29,729 nt of DNA from Flavicella sp963932955. Its GTDB lineage: Bacteria; Bacteroidota; Bacteroidia; Flavobacteriales; Flavobacteriaceae. This document shows, in pieces, positions 8,925 through 16,253 of this stretch. The stretch spans positions 1 to 29,729 of the forward strand of contig CAWVRK010000021.1 of NCBI GenBank assembly GCA_963932955.1. Reading direction: 5' to 3'. Each line of letters opens with the position of its first letter. Position 1 is the first letter of the stretch. A program made the translations under genes and the position numbers. The notes below the pieces were generated by a model. It worked only from the letters and a program-made list of their open reading frames with translations. It was not told the origin of the DNA and made no database searches.

Positions 8925-9350
8925 TTAATTGGGCCTACTTTCAATTTGAGCATTTTTCCAAGCTTGGAAACCACCTTCAATGTTGTAAACTTCACGAAAT
9001 CCTATGGCTGCAAATTTTTGGGCTGCTTTGTGACTGCGATTCCCCGAACGGCAATAGATGTAAACCGGTTCGCCTTTCGGGAATTTTTGAATTTGTATTT
9101 GAAAATCTGTACGGTAATAGTCCAAAAATACCGCAGCTTCTATATGGCCTTCGGCTGTTTCTTCGGGCATTCGAACATCGAGCAACAGTCCCTCTTTGAC
9201 TTTTCTATGTGCTTTGAATGTCGCAACCGAAATGGTTTTTATCGGAAAAGCTTGTTCTTTAGCAGAATTCGAACTGGGCTTTTTTACTTGTTTACAGGCT
9301 AAAAGAACAAGAACAATCAAGATGGCGAAAATTACATAAGAATATTTCAT
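8925..9350 (-). CDS. Rhodanese-like domain lipoprotein
   Basis: Single-domain rhodanese (sulfurtransferase) of 141 residues anchored to a membrane. The N-terminus is a lipoprotein signal with lipobox LLAC, giving a lipidated C19. The rhodanese domain covers about residues 38-135: LLLDVRMPEE near 55-64, EGHIEAAVFLDY near 68-78, and the active-site loop C100-RSGNRS. The loop length fits single-domain rhodaneses such as GlpE rather than Cdc25-like phosphatases. The lipid anchor places it outside the cytoplasm. No neighbouring sulfur gene gives a substrate. It is convergent with trmN6. A near-consensus -7 element (TACATTCG) lies 19 bases before the start. Confidence 0.9.
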   Translation of the reverse strand: MKYSYVIFAILIVLVLLACKQVKKPSSNSAKEQAFPIKTISVATFKAHRKVKEGLLLDVRMPEETAEGHIEAAVFLDYYRTDFQIQIQKFPKGEPVYIYCRSGNRSHKAAQKFAAIGFREVYNIEGGFQAWKNAQIESRPN

Positions 9351-9369
9351 AAGAAAAAATCTGATCCTA

Positions 9370-9399
9370 CGAATGTAAACAATCTATTCGCAAATCAAA
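9370..9399 (-). promoter_or_regulatory. Possible promoter for the rhodanese lipoprotein gene
   Basis: On the minus strand TTTG (9399-9396) is followed after 18 bases by TACATTCG (9377-9370), one mismatch from TAnnTTTG, 19 bases before the ATG. It is divergent from the DUF423 promoter in the same short gap. Confidence 0.35.
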
Positions 9400-9413
9400 G
9401 AAGTAACTCGCAA

Positions 9414-9445
9414 CTTGGATTGAAAAAAAAATAAAGTTACTTTTG
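9414..9445 (+). promoter_or_regulatory. Bacteroidota-type promoter (-33/-7) for the DUF423 gene
   Basis: TTGG at 9414-9417 and TACTTTTG at 9438-9445 are 20 bases apart, close to the TTTG-N19-TAnnTTTG consensus. Transcription would start near 9450, downstream of the in-frame TTG at 9443, which supports the ATG at 9467 as the real start. Confidence 0.6.
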
Positions 9446-9466
9446 AAAACAAGCAATTCAAAAACC

Positions 9467-9856
9467 ATGAAAACACATCAGATATACATCACTACGGCCC
9501 TTTTGGGAATGCTCTGTATCCTGCTCGGCGCTTTTGGTGCTCACGCTTTGCAAGACACGTTATCGGCAACAGACTTGAAAAATTTTGAAACAGGCGTTCG
9601 CTACCAGATGTTCCACGTCTTGGCCTTGTTATTTACAAATACAAACGGTTCTTTTTCGAAAAGAGAAAAACAAAAAATCAGCTATTTATTTTTGGGTGGG
9701 ATCTTTCTTTTTTCAGGATCCTTATACGCAATTACTGTCGGAAACATTCTCGCTAAAACCATTTGGTTTGTCACTCCATTGGGTGGTCTTGTTTTGATGC
9801 TTGGCTGGTTGCAAGTGGCTCGAACCTATTACAAAAATAGAAGGACTTCTCAGTGA
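9467..9856 (+). CDS. DUF423 family membrane protein (YgdD-like)
   Basis: Small integral membrane protein of 129 residues with about four transmembrane helices. The GAFGAHAL segment near residue 23 and the GxRYQMFHVLALL segment near residue 45 are the hallmarks of DUF423, and GVGN-like SLYAITVGN follows near residue 90. The family's function is unknown. An upstream in-frame TTG at 9443 lies within the probable -7 promoter element, so ATG 9467 is preferred. Its stop overlaps tail-to-tail, by seven bases, with the minus-strand 62-residue membrane protein gene. Confidence 0.9.
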   Translation: MKTHQIYITTALLGMLCILLGAFGAHALQDTLSATDLKNFETGVRYQMFHVLALLFTNTNGSFSKREKQKISYLFLGGIFLFSGSLYAITVGNILAKTIWFVTPLGGLVLMLGWLQVARTYYKNRRTSQ

Positions 9857-10038
9857 ATAATAATCCGAAGTACTATGAATACAAAAATGGTAAGAACGCA
9901 AGCAATGCCGACCTTAAAAGCACCGCTTTTGTAATGAATTTGATGCAATTTTTTGTCTTTTGCATAACTCCAAATCATCAAAGCCACAAAGGCAACTACA
10001 AAGCAACCTGCAAAAATCAATTGACCGCTACTAAACAT
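9850..10038 (-). CDS. Small membrane protein, 62 residues, function unknown
   Basis: Short protein with two predicted transmembrane helices (about residues 5-24 and 41-60) separated by a basic loop, KDKKLHQIHYKSG. It resembles small membrane proteins I recall as widespread in flavobacteria, with no known role. Coding is supported by the helix-loop-helix pattern, the ATG start, and a TATTTTTG -7 element 16 bases upstream. Its final seven bases overlap the end of the convergent DUF423 gene. Confidence 0.8.
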   Translation of the reverse strand: MFSSGQLIFAGCFVVAFVALMIWSYAKDKKLHQIHYKSGAFKVGIACVLTIFVFIVLRIIIH

Positions 10039-10054
10039 AATTTTGTATTTTAGA

Positions 10055-10062
10055 CAAAAATA
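10055..10062 (-). promoter_or_regulatory. -7 promoter element for the 62-residue membrane protein gene
   Basis: Minus-strand TATTTTTG matches TAnnTTTG and ends 16 bases before the ATG. A TTTA at the -33 spacing (10085-10082, 19 bases upstream) is near the TTTG consensus. Confidence 0.5.
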
Positions 10063-10129
10063 AACAAAACAGACGAATCCCTAAAGTTTATCGGCACAAT
10101 CCGTCCCAAAAAACCCAAAAACACCTCCC

Positions 10130-10516
10130 ATGAAAAATAAAATCCAAGCCGTTCAAGAGTTTCACGAGTCGTTTCGACTGGGCATCAACCACGCACCGAT
10201 TGCAGATCTTGGGAAGAAAAAAAACAACCTGCGGTTCAATTTGATGGCAGAAGAAAATGAGGAGTATTTAGAAGCCGCAAACGACAATGATTTGGTGGAA
10301 GTTGCAGATGCCCTAGGAGACATGTTGTACATCCTCTGTGGAACCATTTTGGAACACGGCATGCAGCACAAAATTGAGGAAGTCTTCAATGAAATCCAAC
10401 GCAGCAATATGAGCAAATTGGGTGCCGATGGAAAGCCCATTTACCGCGAAGACGGCAAGGTCCTCAAAGGCCCTTCCTACTTCAAACCAAACATCCAAAA
10501 AATATTGGATAAGTAG
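10130..10516 (+). CDS. MazG-like / PRA-PH superfamily nucleoside triphosphate pyrophosphohydrolase
   Basis: All-alpha NTP pyrophosphohydrolase of 128 residues. The superfamily hydrolyses nucleotide triphosphates, or phosphoribosyl-ATP, to monophosphate plus pyrophosphate using Mg2+. Metal-binding signatures are visible: the acidic helix LMAEENEEYLEA near 38-49 and DLVEVADALGDMLYIL near 54-69. The tail after residue 90 (SNMSKLGADGKPIYREDGKV) is typical of a branch common in Bacteroidota and phages rather than of HisE. It has no histidine-gene neighbours, so a house-cleaning role is more likely than histidine synthesis. It is convergent with nadB, with three bases between the stops. Confidence 0.85.
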   Translation: MKNKIQAVQEFHESFRLGINHAPIADLGKKKNNLRFNLMAEENEEYLEAANDNDLVEVADALGDMLYILCGTILEHGMQHKIEEVFNEIQRSNMSKLGADGKPIYREDGKVLKGPSYFKPNIQKILDK

Positions 10517-10519
10517 TCG

Positions 10520-12091
10520 CTAACTCACAAAATCTTTGTTGAAAAATCCGCCCCGATTCTCTTTGCGATTTCGAGAAAACTCGCAGATAAGGTAGGCCGT
10601 TGTAATCAAATTCCGAAGCTCACACAATTCTACTGAAATTAGGGATTCTTTGTACAACTCTTCCGTTTCTTCATAGATGATTCGCAAGCGCTTTTCAGCA
10701 CTGATCAACCGTCGGTTGGAACGGACAATACCGACGTAATCACTCATGATTTTTTGAACAGAAGACCGCCCATGTGTGATCAAAATATTTTCTTTATTTT
10801 GAGAGGTATTTGTGGCATCCCATTCGGGGACATCCGCATTCAAGTCCAACGCATCGATGGCTTGAATGCTTGCCAAATAGCTTTTCTCAGAATACACAAG
10901 TGCTTCCAACAAAGAATTGGAGGCCAACCTATTGGCACCGTGCAAGCCCGTGTACGAACATTCGCCACAAGCGTAGAGGTTTTTGATAGAAGTCTCCCCG
11001 TCGAGATTCACTTTGACACCTCCACAAATGTAATGTGCGGCCGTGACAACTGGAATCCACTTTTTGCGGATATCAATCCCTAGACTGTTGCACTTTTCTA
11101 AAATATTGGGGAAGTGTTCCTTGAATTTTTTAAAATCGAGTTGAGTGCAATCCAAAAACACATAATTATCTCCACTCGTTTTGAGTTCGGTATCGATGGC
11201 TCTTGCAACGATGTCTCGAGAAGCCAATTCCTCGCGTTCGTCGTATTTGCGCATAAAGAACTCTCCCTTTACTGTTCGCAAGCGCGCTCCAAAACCACGG
11301 ACAGCCTCGGAGATCAAAAACGCAGGTGATTCTTGAGGTGACTGAAACAAAGCGGTCGGATGGAATTGCACAAACTCCATGCCTTCGATTTCGGCCTTGG
11401 CGCGGTAGGCCATCCCAACACCATCGCCCGTTGCGATGCTCGGGTTAGTCGTTGTCGTATAAGCCTGTCCACTTCCTCCTGAAGCGACCAATGTGATTTT
11501 TGAAACAATTGTTTTTACTCGATTGGCATTGCTGTCAAAAACATAGGCGCCAAAGCAAGTGATTTCATTTTGTCGGTCAAGGGGTTCTTTTTGGACATGG
11601 TGCTCCGTGATAAAATCAATGGCGTAGTGCTCTTCAAAGACTTGAATGTTTTTTGTTTTTGAGATCATGACCAACAAGGCTCTTTCGATTTCATAGCCCG
11701 TAATATCTTTGTGGTGCAAGATTCGATTTTGAGAATGCCCACCTTCTTTTCCCAAATCAAAGTCACCGATGTTGTTTTCATCAAACTGCACCCCCCAAGC
11801 TATCAATTCTTTCAAACGCGCAGGACCTTCTTCGACCACCATTCGAACCACTTCTTCCTTACAAAGTCCGTCACCCGCAATCAAAGTATCTTGAATGTGT
11901 TGCTCAAAAGAGTCTGCATCGGTGTCATAGACCGTAGCGATACCTCCTTGTGCATACTTCGTGTTGGACTCGCTTTTATCTGCTTTTGTGACAATGACGA
12001 CTTTTCGACTCGTATCGTGGTGTGCCACTTTGAGTGCATAGGTAAGCCCAGCTATTCCAGAGCCAACAACAAGGTAATCGGTTTCAATCAT
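10520..12091 (-). CDS. nadB: L-aspartate oxidase
   Basis: FAD enzyme of 523 residues that oxidises L-aspartate to iminoaspartate, the first step of de novo NAD synthesis. The dinucleotide-binding motif is VVGSGIAG at 8-15. The succinate dehydrogenase/fumarate reductase flavoprotein fold is clear: KYAQGGIATV near 46-55, EFVQFHPTAL near residue 240, and GLHGANRLASNSLLEALVY near residue 380. A C-terminal helical domain follows. NadA, which uses its product, lies 40 bases upstream on the same strand, so the two are probably an operon. nadC is not in the window. Confidence 0.96.
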   Translation of the reverse strand: MIETDYLVVGSGIAGLTYALKVAHHDTSRKVVIVTKADKSESNTKYAQGGIATVYDTDADSFEQHIQDTLIAGDGLCKEEVVRMVVEEGPARLKELIAWGVQFDENNIGDFDLGKEGGHSQNRILHHKDITGYEIERALLVMISKTKNIQVFEEHYAIDFITEHHVQKEPLDRQNEITCFGAYVFDSNANRVKTIVSKITLVASGGSGQAYTTTTNPSIATGDGVGMAYRAKAEIEGMEFVQFHPTALFQSPQESPAFLISEAVRGFGARLRTVKGEFFMRKYDEREELASRDIVARAIDTELKTSGDNYVFLDCTQLDFKKFKEHFPNILEKCNSLGIDIRKKWIPVVTAAHYICGGVKVNLDGETSIKNLYACGECSYTGLHGANRLASNSLLEALVYSEKSYLASIQAIDALDLNADVPEWDATNTSQNKENILITHGRSSVQKIMSDYVGIVRSNRRLISAEKRLRIIYEETEELYKESLISVELCELRNLITTAYLICEFSRNRKENRGGFFNKDFVS

Positions 12092-12131
12092 GAGGGTAAA
12101 TGCGTCTTTAAAAGTAAATATTCAACGTCTG

Positions 12132-13127
12132 TTAAGACAAGGCCAACATGCGCTCGATTGGCAACAAAGCTTTTTCAGCCATCACAGGATCTATGTCTAC
12201 AGCTGGCAGTTCGTATTTCATACAGGTGTACAGCTTTTTCAAGGTATTCAGTTTCATATAACCGCATTCACTACACGCACAGGTATTGTCTTCTTCTGAA
12301 GGTGCAGGAATCAATGTTTTTTCAGGAACTTGTTTGATCATTTCATGAAGGATGCCTGCTTCTGTCGCGACAATAAATTTCTCTTTTTTACTTTCTCGAG
12401 CGTATTTTAACAAGCCCGAAGTGGAACCAATGTAAGCGGCTGTTTTTAGAATGTGAGCGGGCGATTCTGGGTGTGCAATGATTTCTGCGTCGGGGTGTTG
12501 TTTGTACAAATCCAACAATTTCTCAATAGAAAAAGCTTCGTGTACCATGCACGCACCTTCCCACAACAGCATGTTTCTGCCCGTCAGTTTGTTTAAATAA
12601 TCACCAAGATTCTTATCGGGTGCAAAAATTAGTTTTTGAGTTGCCGGAAAAGAGTTGATGATTTTTACCGCATTGGAAGAGGTACAGACCACGTCGCTTA
12701 GGGTTTTGATCTCCGCGGAACAATTGATATAGGTGACCACTTTGTGATCTGGATGTGCTTCCGTAAATGCTTTGAACTGTTCAGGAGGACAAGAGTCTGC
12801 CAAGGAACAACCTGCCTTTAAATCGGGCAACAATACTTTTTTGTTTGGATTGAGTATTTTAGCAGTTTCTGCCATAAAATGCACCCCTGCAAACACAATA
12901 ATTTCAGCATCTGTCTTGGCAGCTTCTTGTGCCAAAGCCAAGCTATCCCCAACAAAATCAGCAATGTCTTGAATGGCTTTTTCTTGGTAGTAATGGGCCA
13001 AAATCACCGCTTTTTTTTCTTTCCTTAAAGCATTGATTTCTTTGACATAATCAATGTTTTTAGGGGCTTCCACCTCCAAGTAGCCTTTTGAATTGAGGGT
13101 GTTTTTTGCGTACTCTAATGTGTTCAT
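12132..13127 (-). CDS. nadA: Quinolinate synthase A
   Basis: [4Fe-4S] enzyme of 331 residues that condenses iminoaspartate with dihydroxyacetone phosphate to quinolinate. The AHYYQ motif is at 44-48. The cluster ligands expected for the family are C107 (KAGCSLADSCP), C193 (EGACMVHE) and C288 in the CxCxxC motif CACSEC at 283-288. ATG start. It precedes nadB on the same strand and lies 73 bases after the ilvE stop. I see no strong promoter in that gap, so it may be read through from ilvE. Confidence 0.97.
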   Translation of the reverse strand: MNTLEYAKNTLNSKGYLEVEAPKNIDYVKEINALRKEKKAVILAHYYQEKAIQDIADFVGDSLALAQEAAKTDAEIIVFAGVHFMAETAKILNPNKKVLLPDLKAGCSLADSCPPEQFKAFTEAHPDHKVVTYINCSAEIKTLSDVVCTSSNAVKIINSFPATQKLIFAPDKNLGDYLNKLTGRNMLLWEGACMVHEAFSIEKLLDLYKQHPDAEIIAHPESPAHILKTAAYIGSTSGLLKYARESKKEKFIVATEAGILHEMIKQVPEKTLIPAPSEEDNTCACSECGYMKLNTLKKLYTCMKYELPAVDIDPVMAEKALLPIERMLALS

Positions 13128-13200
13128 ACGTGCGTTGCTTGTGTTCTTAATATAAAAAGGAGCTTGCCGACAGCCTAATAAAGGAAGGGTGTTTCAAGCT

Positions 13201-14277
13201 TTAGAGGTTCCGAACCTTGTAGGTCCATCCAAATGTATCTTTCGATTTTTTTGTTTGAATCCCGGTAATTCTCTCTTTAAAATGAGCCGCGTAACTTTTT
13301 GTTAATTTGGGCAACTCATAATCGACATCTTGAAAACGAAATCCTGTGATTGGATTGATGACAGCTGCAGTTCCCGCTCCAAACATCTCCAAGAGCGTGC
13401 CGTTTTTAGCAGCTTCCTCAATTTCATAGACTGTAATGGTTCTCACTGTTACGGTGATTCCTTCGTCTTCTGCAATGGCCAAAACACTTTTGCGAGTAAC
13501 CCCATCTAAAATTCGATCTGAAGTGGGGGCTGTTAACAAGGTGTCGCCAATTCGGAAGAAAACATTCATCGTTCCTGCTTCTTCTAGGTTTTCATGTGTA
13601 CTTGCATCCGTCCAAACTACTTGTTGGTAGCCGGCATCATTGGCCAATTTGGTCGGATAAAACTGTCCTGCATAATTTCCTGCACATTTGGCAAAACCAA
13701 CACCTCCACTCGCCGAACGGCTGTAGGTGTCCGCAAACAAAACGCGCACTTCTCCACTGTAATAGGATTGGGCAGGAGAACAGAGAATCATCAATTTGTA
13801 CTCTTGGGCAGGGCTTGCGGAAACTCCAGCTTCTGTAGCGATTACAAAAGGACGGATGTACAAGGAACTGCCTTCTTCTTTTTGAATCCAATCTTTGTCC
13901 AAGTTCAACAAGGTTTCTAAACCGTCAAAAAACAACTCTTTTGGAAATTCTGGAATCGCTAGACGTACTGCAGATTTGTTCAAGCGTGCATGGTTCTCCT
14001 CAGGTCGAAACAACCAAATAGAATCGTCTTCCCCTTTGTAGGCTTTCATTCCTTCAAAAATTGCCTGTCCATAATGAAAAACTTTTGCAGATGGATCTAA
14101 AGAGATGGGTCCGTATGGACGGATCTTAACCGTTTGCCATTGCCCATCTTTGAAATCGCATTCCAACATGTGGTCGGTAAAGACATCTCCAAAGGAGAGG
14201 TTACTGAAATCAATTTGTGAAATCTTTGACTTCGTTGTCTTTTGTATGTCTATGGATGTATTTATATCAGTACTCAT
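13201..14277 (-). CDS. ilvE: Branched-chain amino acid aminotransferase
   Basis: Class IV PLP-dependent aminotransferase of 358 residues. It transfers amino groups between glutamate and the 2-oxo acids of valine, leucine and isoleucine. The length and the motif GGVGFAKCAGNYA, with PLP lysine K197, place it with the longer (eukaryote-like, type II) BCATs rather than the shorter E. coli IlvE type. FHYGQAIFEGMKAYKG at 67-82 and the LEEAGTMNVFF segment near residue 235 are also typical. A TATTTTTG -7 element lies 29 bases upstream of the ATG. nadA follows on the same strand. Confidence 0.95.
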   Translation of the reverse strand: MSTDINTSIDIQKTTKSKISQIDFSNLSFGDVFTDHMLECDFKDGQWQTVKIRPYGPISLDPSAKVFHYGQAIFEGMKAYKGEDDSIWLFRPEENHARLNKSAVRLAIPEFPKELFFDGLETLLNLDKDWIQKEEGSSLYIRPFVIATEAGVSASPAQEYKLMILCSPAQSYYSGEVRVLFADTYSRSASGGVGFAKCAGNYAGQFYPTKLANDAGYQQVVWTDASTHENLEEAGTMNVFFRIGDTLLTAPTSDRILDGVTRKSVLAIAEDEGITVTVRTITVYEIEEAAKNGTLLEMFGAGTAAVINPITGFRFQDVDYELPKLTKSYAAHFKERITGIQTKKSKDTFGWTYKVRNL

Positions 14278-14306
14278 GATCCGAAAGGTTAAGAGAAATA
14301 AGAATA

Positions 14307-14314
14307 CAAAAATA
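14307..14314 (-). promoter_or_regulatory. -7 promoter element for ilvE
   Basis: Minus-strand TATTTTTG matches TAnnTTTG, 29 bases before the ilvE ATG, in an A/T-rich leader. The -33 region is weak. Confidence 0.5.
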
Positions 14315-14326
14315 ACATTTATTATT

Positions 14327-14497
14327 CTAAAAAAGTAAAGGTTCTTTGGCTAATTTCTCGAGCAAGTCTCGTTCTCCTTTGAAAAATAAGGCTCCATCAA
14401 AAAACAACTCGTTGGCAAAGACCCTAAAGCGATACTTATTGGAATTATCACGAACAAATCCCCCGAAAGCCAAAACCTTTGAATATCTTTGTTCCAG
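14327..14497 (-). pseudogene. ATG-less 56-codon open frame between ilvE and mnmD, possible gene remnant or small protein
   Basis: A minus-strand frame of 56 sense codons runs from a CTG at 14497 to a TAG at 14327-14329. It reads as a soluble, protein-like sequence, for example VLAFGGFVRDNSNKYRFRVF then LLEKLAKEPLLF at the end. There is no ATG. A TAA lies two codons upstream of the CTG, and the only other plausible start is a TTG at codon 9. It may be a small protein with a non-ATG start, a gene that lost its start, or a chance frame. It overlaps the mnmD promoter on the other strand. I do not recognise the family. Confidence 0.3.
14484..14491 (+). promoter_or_regulatory. -7 promoter element for mnmD
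   Basis: TATCTTTG matches TAnnTTTG and ends 22 bases before the TTG start of mnmD. The position supports TTG 14514 as the real start. No good -33 element is seen. Confidence 0.45.
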
Positions 14498-14513
14498 TTT
14501 TTAGCTATTTATT

Positions 14514-15176
14514 TTGAAAAGAGAAATCATCATTACCGCGGACGGCTCTACCACCATTCATATGCCCGACTGGAACGAGCAGTACCATTCCAAACACGGA
14601 GCCATCCAAGAAGCCTACCATGTTTTTATCAAAAACGGCTTGGAGGCGCACAAAAGCCCCGACCTTTCCGTATTGGAAATTGGTTTTGGAACGGGTTTGA
14701 ATTGCTATATCACCTTGTTGGAAGCTGCCAAAAAAAACCTTCGCATTGATTATATAGGTGTGGAAGCCTATCCAATTCAAGAAGACGAAATTTTGCAATT
14801 GAACTACGTGTCGGAATTAGAATCTCGAAATTACGCTCACAAGTTTGAAGAAATGCACCTGTTTCCATGGAACGAAAAACAGCAAGTTCACGACAATTTC
14901 TTTTTGACTAAAAGACAACAGCTGATCAAAGATATATCCGACATCGACGCCTTTGACTTGGTGTATTTCGATGCTTTTGGAGCCCGTGTTCAACCCGAAT
15001 TATGGACCGAAGAAATCTTCCAAAAAATGTACGCCTCAATGAAAAAAAACGGCGTTTTGGTAACCTATTCAGCAAAAGGAAGTGTCAGAAGGGCCATGCA
15101 AGCTGTGGGGTTTAAAGTCACCCGATTGCCAGGTCCTCCAGGAAAAAGAGAAATGCTACAGGCCATCAAGGAATAA
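14514..15176 (+). CDS. mnmD: tRNA (5-methylaminomethyl-2-thiouridine)(34)-methyltransferase MnmD (stand-alone)
   Basis: SAM-dependent methyltransferase of 220 residues. It corresponds to the N-terminal half of E. coli MnmC, which methylates nm5(s2)U34 to mnm5(s2)U34 in tRNA wobble positions. The FAD-dependent oxidase half is absent, as in other stand-alone MnmD proteins. The SAM motif is VLEIGFGTGLN at 53-63. The DUF752 signature is seen in DLVYFDAFGARVQPELW near 144-160, and PGKREMLQA at the C-terminus is typical. The start is TTG: the protein aligns from KREIIITADGSTTIHMPDW, and the first in-frame ATG is at residue 17, inside that conserved region. It ends before a bidirectional terminator. 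Confidence 0.92.
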   Translation: MKREIIITADGSTTIHMPDWNEQYHSKHGAIQEAYHVFIKNGLEAHKSPDLSVLEIGFGTGLNCYITLLEAAKKNLRIDYIGVEAYPIQEDEILQLNYVSELESRNYAHKFEEMHLFPWNEKQQVHDNFFLTKRQQLIKDISDIDAFDLVYFDAFGARVQPELWTEEIFQKMYASMKKNGVLVTYSAKGSVRRAMQAVGFKVTRLPGPPGKREMLQAIKE

Positions 15177-15206
15177 ACAAGTCCTAATAGAATGAAAAAA
15201 AAACAT

Positions 15207-15241
15207 AAAAAAAGTCGTTCCCAATGGGAACGACTTTTTTT
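15207..15241. terminator. Bidirectional intrinsic terminator between mnmD and the pseudouridine synthase gene
   Basis: Seven A, stem GTCGTTCCC (15214-15222), loop AAT, stem GGGAACGAC (15226-15234), then seven T. The symmetry gives a U-tract on either strand, so it serves both convergent genes. Confidence 0.93.
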
Positions 15242-15254
15242 ATTTGATTCCTGT

Positions 15255-16136
15255 CTATATCATTTTCAGGTTGTTGATCTCTAGATCTGTCAAATGCCTC
15301 CAATGTCCTCTTTGAATATTTTTTTTGGTCATACCCGCAAAAATAACTCGGTCCAGTTTGACGACTTTGTAACCCAAAGACTCAAATATCTTTCGGACAA
15401 TCCGATTTCTCCCCGAATGAATCTCTATCCCCACTTCGGTTTTAGACTCTCCCTGTACAAAAGCGACATCGTCGATAAAAACTTTTTTTCCTTCTACTGA
15501 GAAATCACCTGAAGCTAAGGTCTGTAAATCTTTTAAAGAAAATTTACGGTCCAAAGAGGCGTGGTACAATTTGCGCACATTGTACTTGGGATGCGTCAAT
15601 TTTTTTGCCAATTCTCCATCGTTGGTAAACAACAACAATCCAGTTGTGTTTCTGTCCAAACGTCCTACGGGATAAATGCGTTCTTTAGCAGCCATTTGCA
15701 CTAATTCCATCACGGTTTTACGACCTCTTTCGTCATCCATTGTGGTGATGTAATTTTTGGGTTTGTTCAAGAGGACATAGCGTTTGGTCTCGGGATTGAT
15801 CAAAGAACCGTCAAAACGAACTTCGTCGGTCAATAGCACTTTAAAGCCCATCTCAGTAATGACTTTTCCGTTGACCATCGCACTTCCCGCGGCGATCAGT
15901 ACATCGGCCTCTCTGCGCGAACATATTCCTGAATTGGAAATGTATTTGTTCAGTCGAATGCCATCCGCATCGGTTTTCAACTGTTTTTGAACAGGAGTCT
16001 TTTTTTGAAATTTTTCCGCACGCCTTTTGGGTGTTGCTTTCGAATTCGGATCACGGGATTCAAATGTCTTTCTATTCGATGCTGGTTTTTTAGAACCTTG
16101 TTGTCGTCCTCGCGACGAGTTTTTTTCTGTACTCAT
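15255..16136 (-). CDS. rRNA pseudouridine synthase, RsuA/RluB/RluF family
   Basis: Pseudouridine synthase of 293 residues. Residues 1 to about 55 are a very basic, low-complexity extension (Lys, Arg, Ser, Gln rich) of a kind often seen in Bacteroidota members. An S4 RNA-binding domain follows at about 59-105 (RLNKYISNSGICSRREAD). The catalytic domain has the active aspartate D161 in PVGRLDRNTTGLLLFTNDG and the HSGRNRIVRKIFESLGY segment near residue 245, typical of RluB, RsuA and RluF. RluB (23S rRNA U2605) is the most likely target, but the sequence alone does not settle it. It follows the prenyltransferase gene after 117 bases, with its own -7 element, and ends at the shared terminator. Confidence 0.92.
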   Translation of the reverse strand: MSTEKNSSRGRQQGSKKPASNRKTFESRDPNSKATPKRRAEKFQKKTPVQKQLKTDADGIRLNKYISNSGICSRREADVLIAAGSAMVNGKVITEMGFKVLLTDEVRFDGSLINPETKRYVLLNKPKNYITTMDDERGRKTVMELVQMAAKERIYPVGRLDRNTTGLLLFTNDGELAKKLTHPKYNVRKLYHASLDRKFSLKDLQTLASGDFSVEGKKVFIDDVAFVQGESKTEVGIEIHSGRNRIVRKIFESLGYKVVKLDRVIFAGMTKKNIQRGHWRHLTDLEINNLKMI

Positions 16137-16161
16137 TTTGAAATTGAATTAAATTTTTTTG

Positions 16162-16169
16162 CAAAACTA
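16162..16169 (-). promoter_or_regulatory. -7 promoter element for the pseudouridine synthase gene
   Basis: Minus-strand TAGTTTTG matches TAnnTTTG, 25 bases before the ATG. This suggests the gene can be expressed separately from the mevalonate genes upstream. Confidence 0.45.
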
Positions 16170-16253
16170 CGCTTTAAAATTGTCAATCTCCTGCCTTGGA
16201 CCAAGCAATCTTATTCTTCCGACTTTTCAAAGGGGTGTGCAAAAGAAAAAAGA

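Noticed and set aside
9443..9466. TTG start for the DUF423 protein
   Set aside because: The TTG is part of the probable -7 promoter element, upstream of the expected transcription start.
13162..13200. AGCTTG...CAAGCT inverted repeat between ilvE and nadA as an attenuator
   Set aside because: The arms are only six bases and 27 bases apart, with no alternative structure or leader peptide visible.
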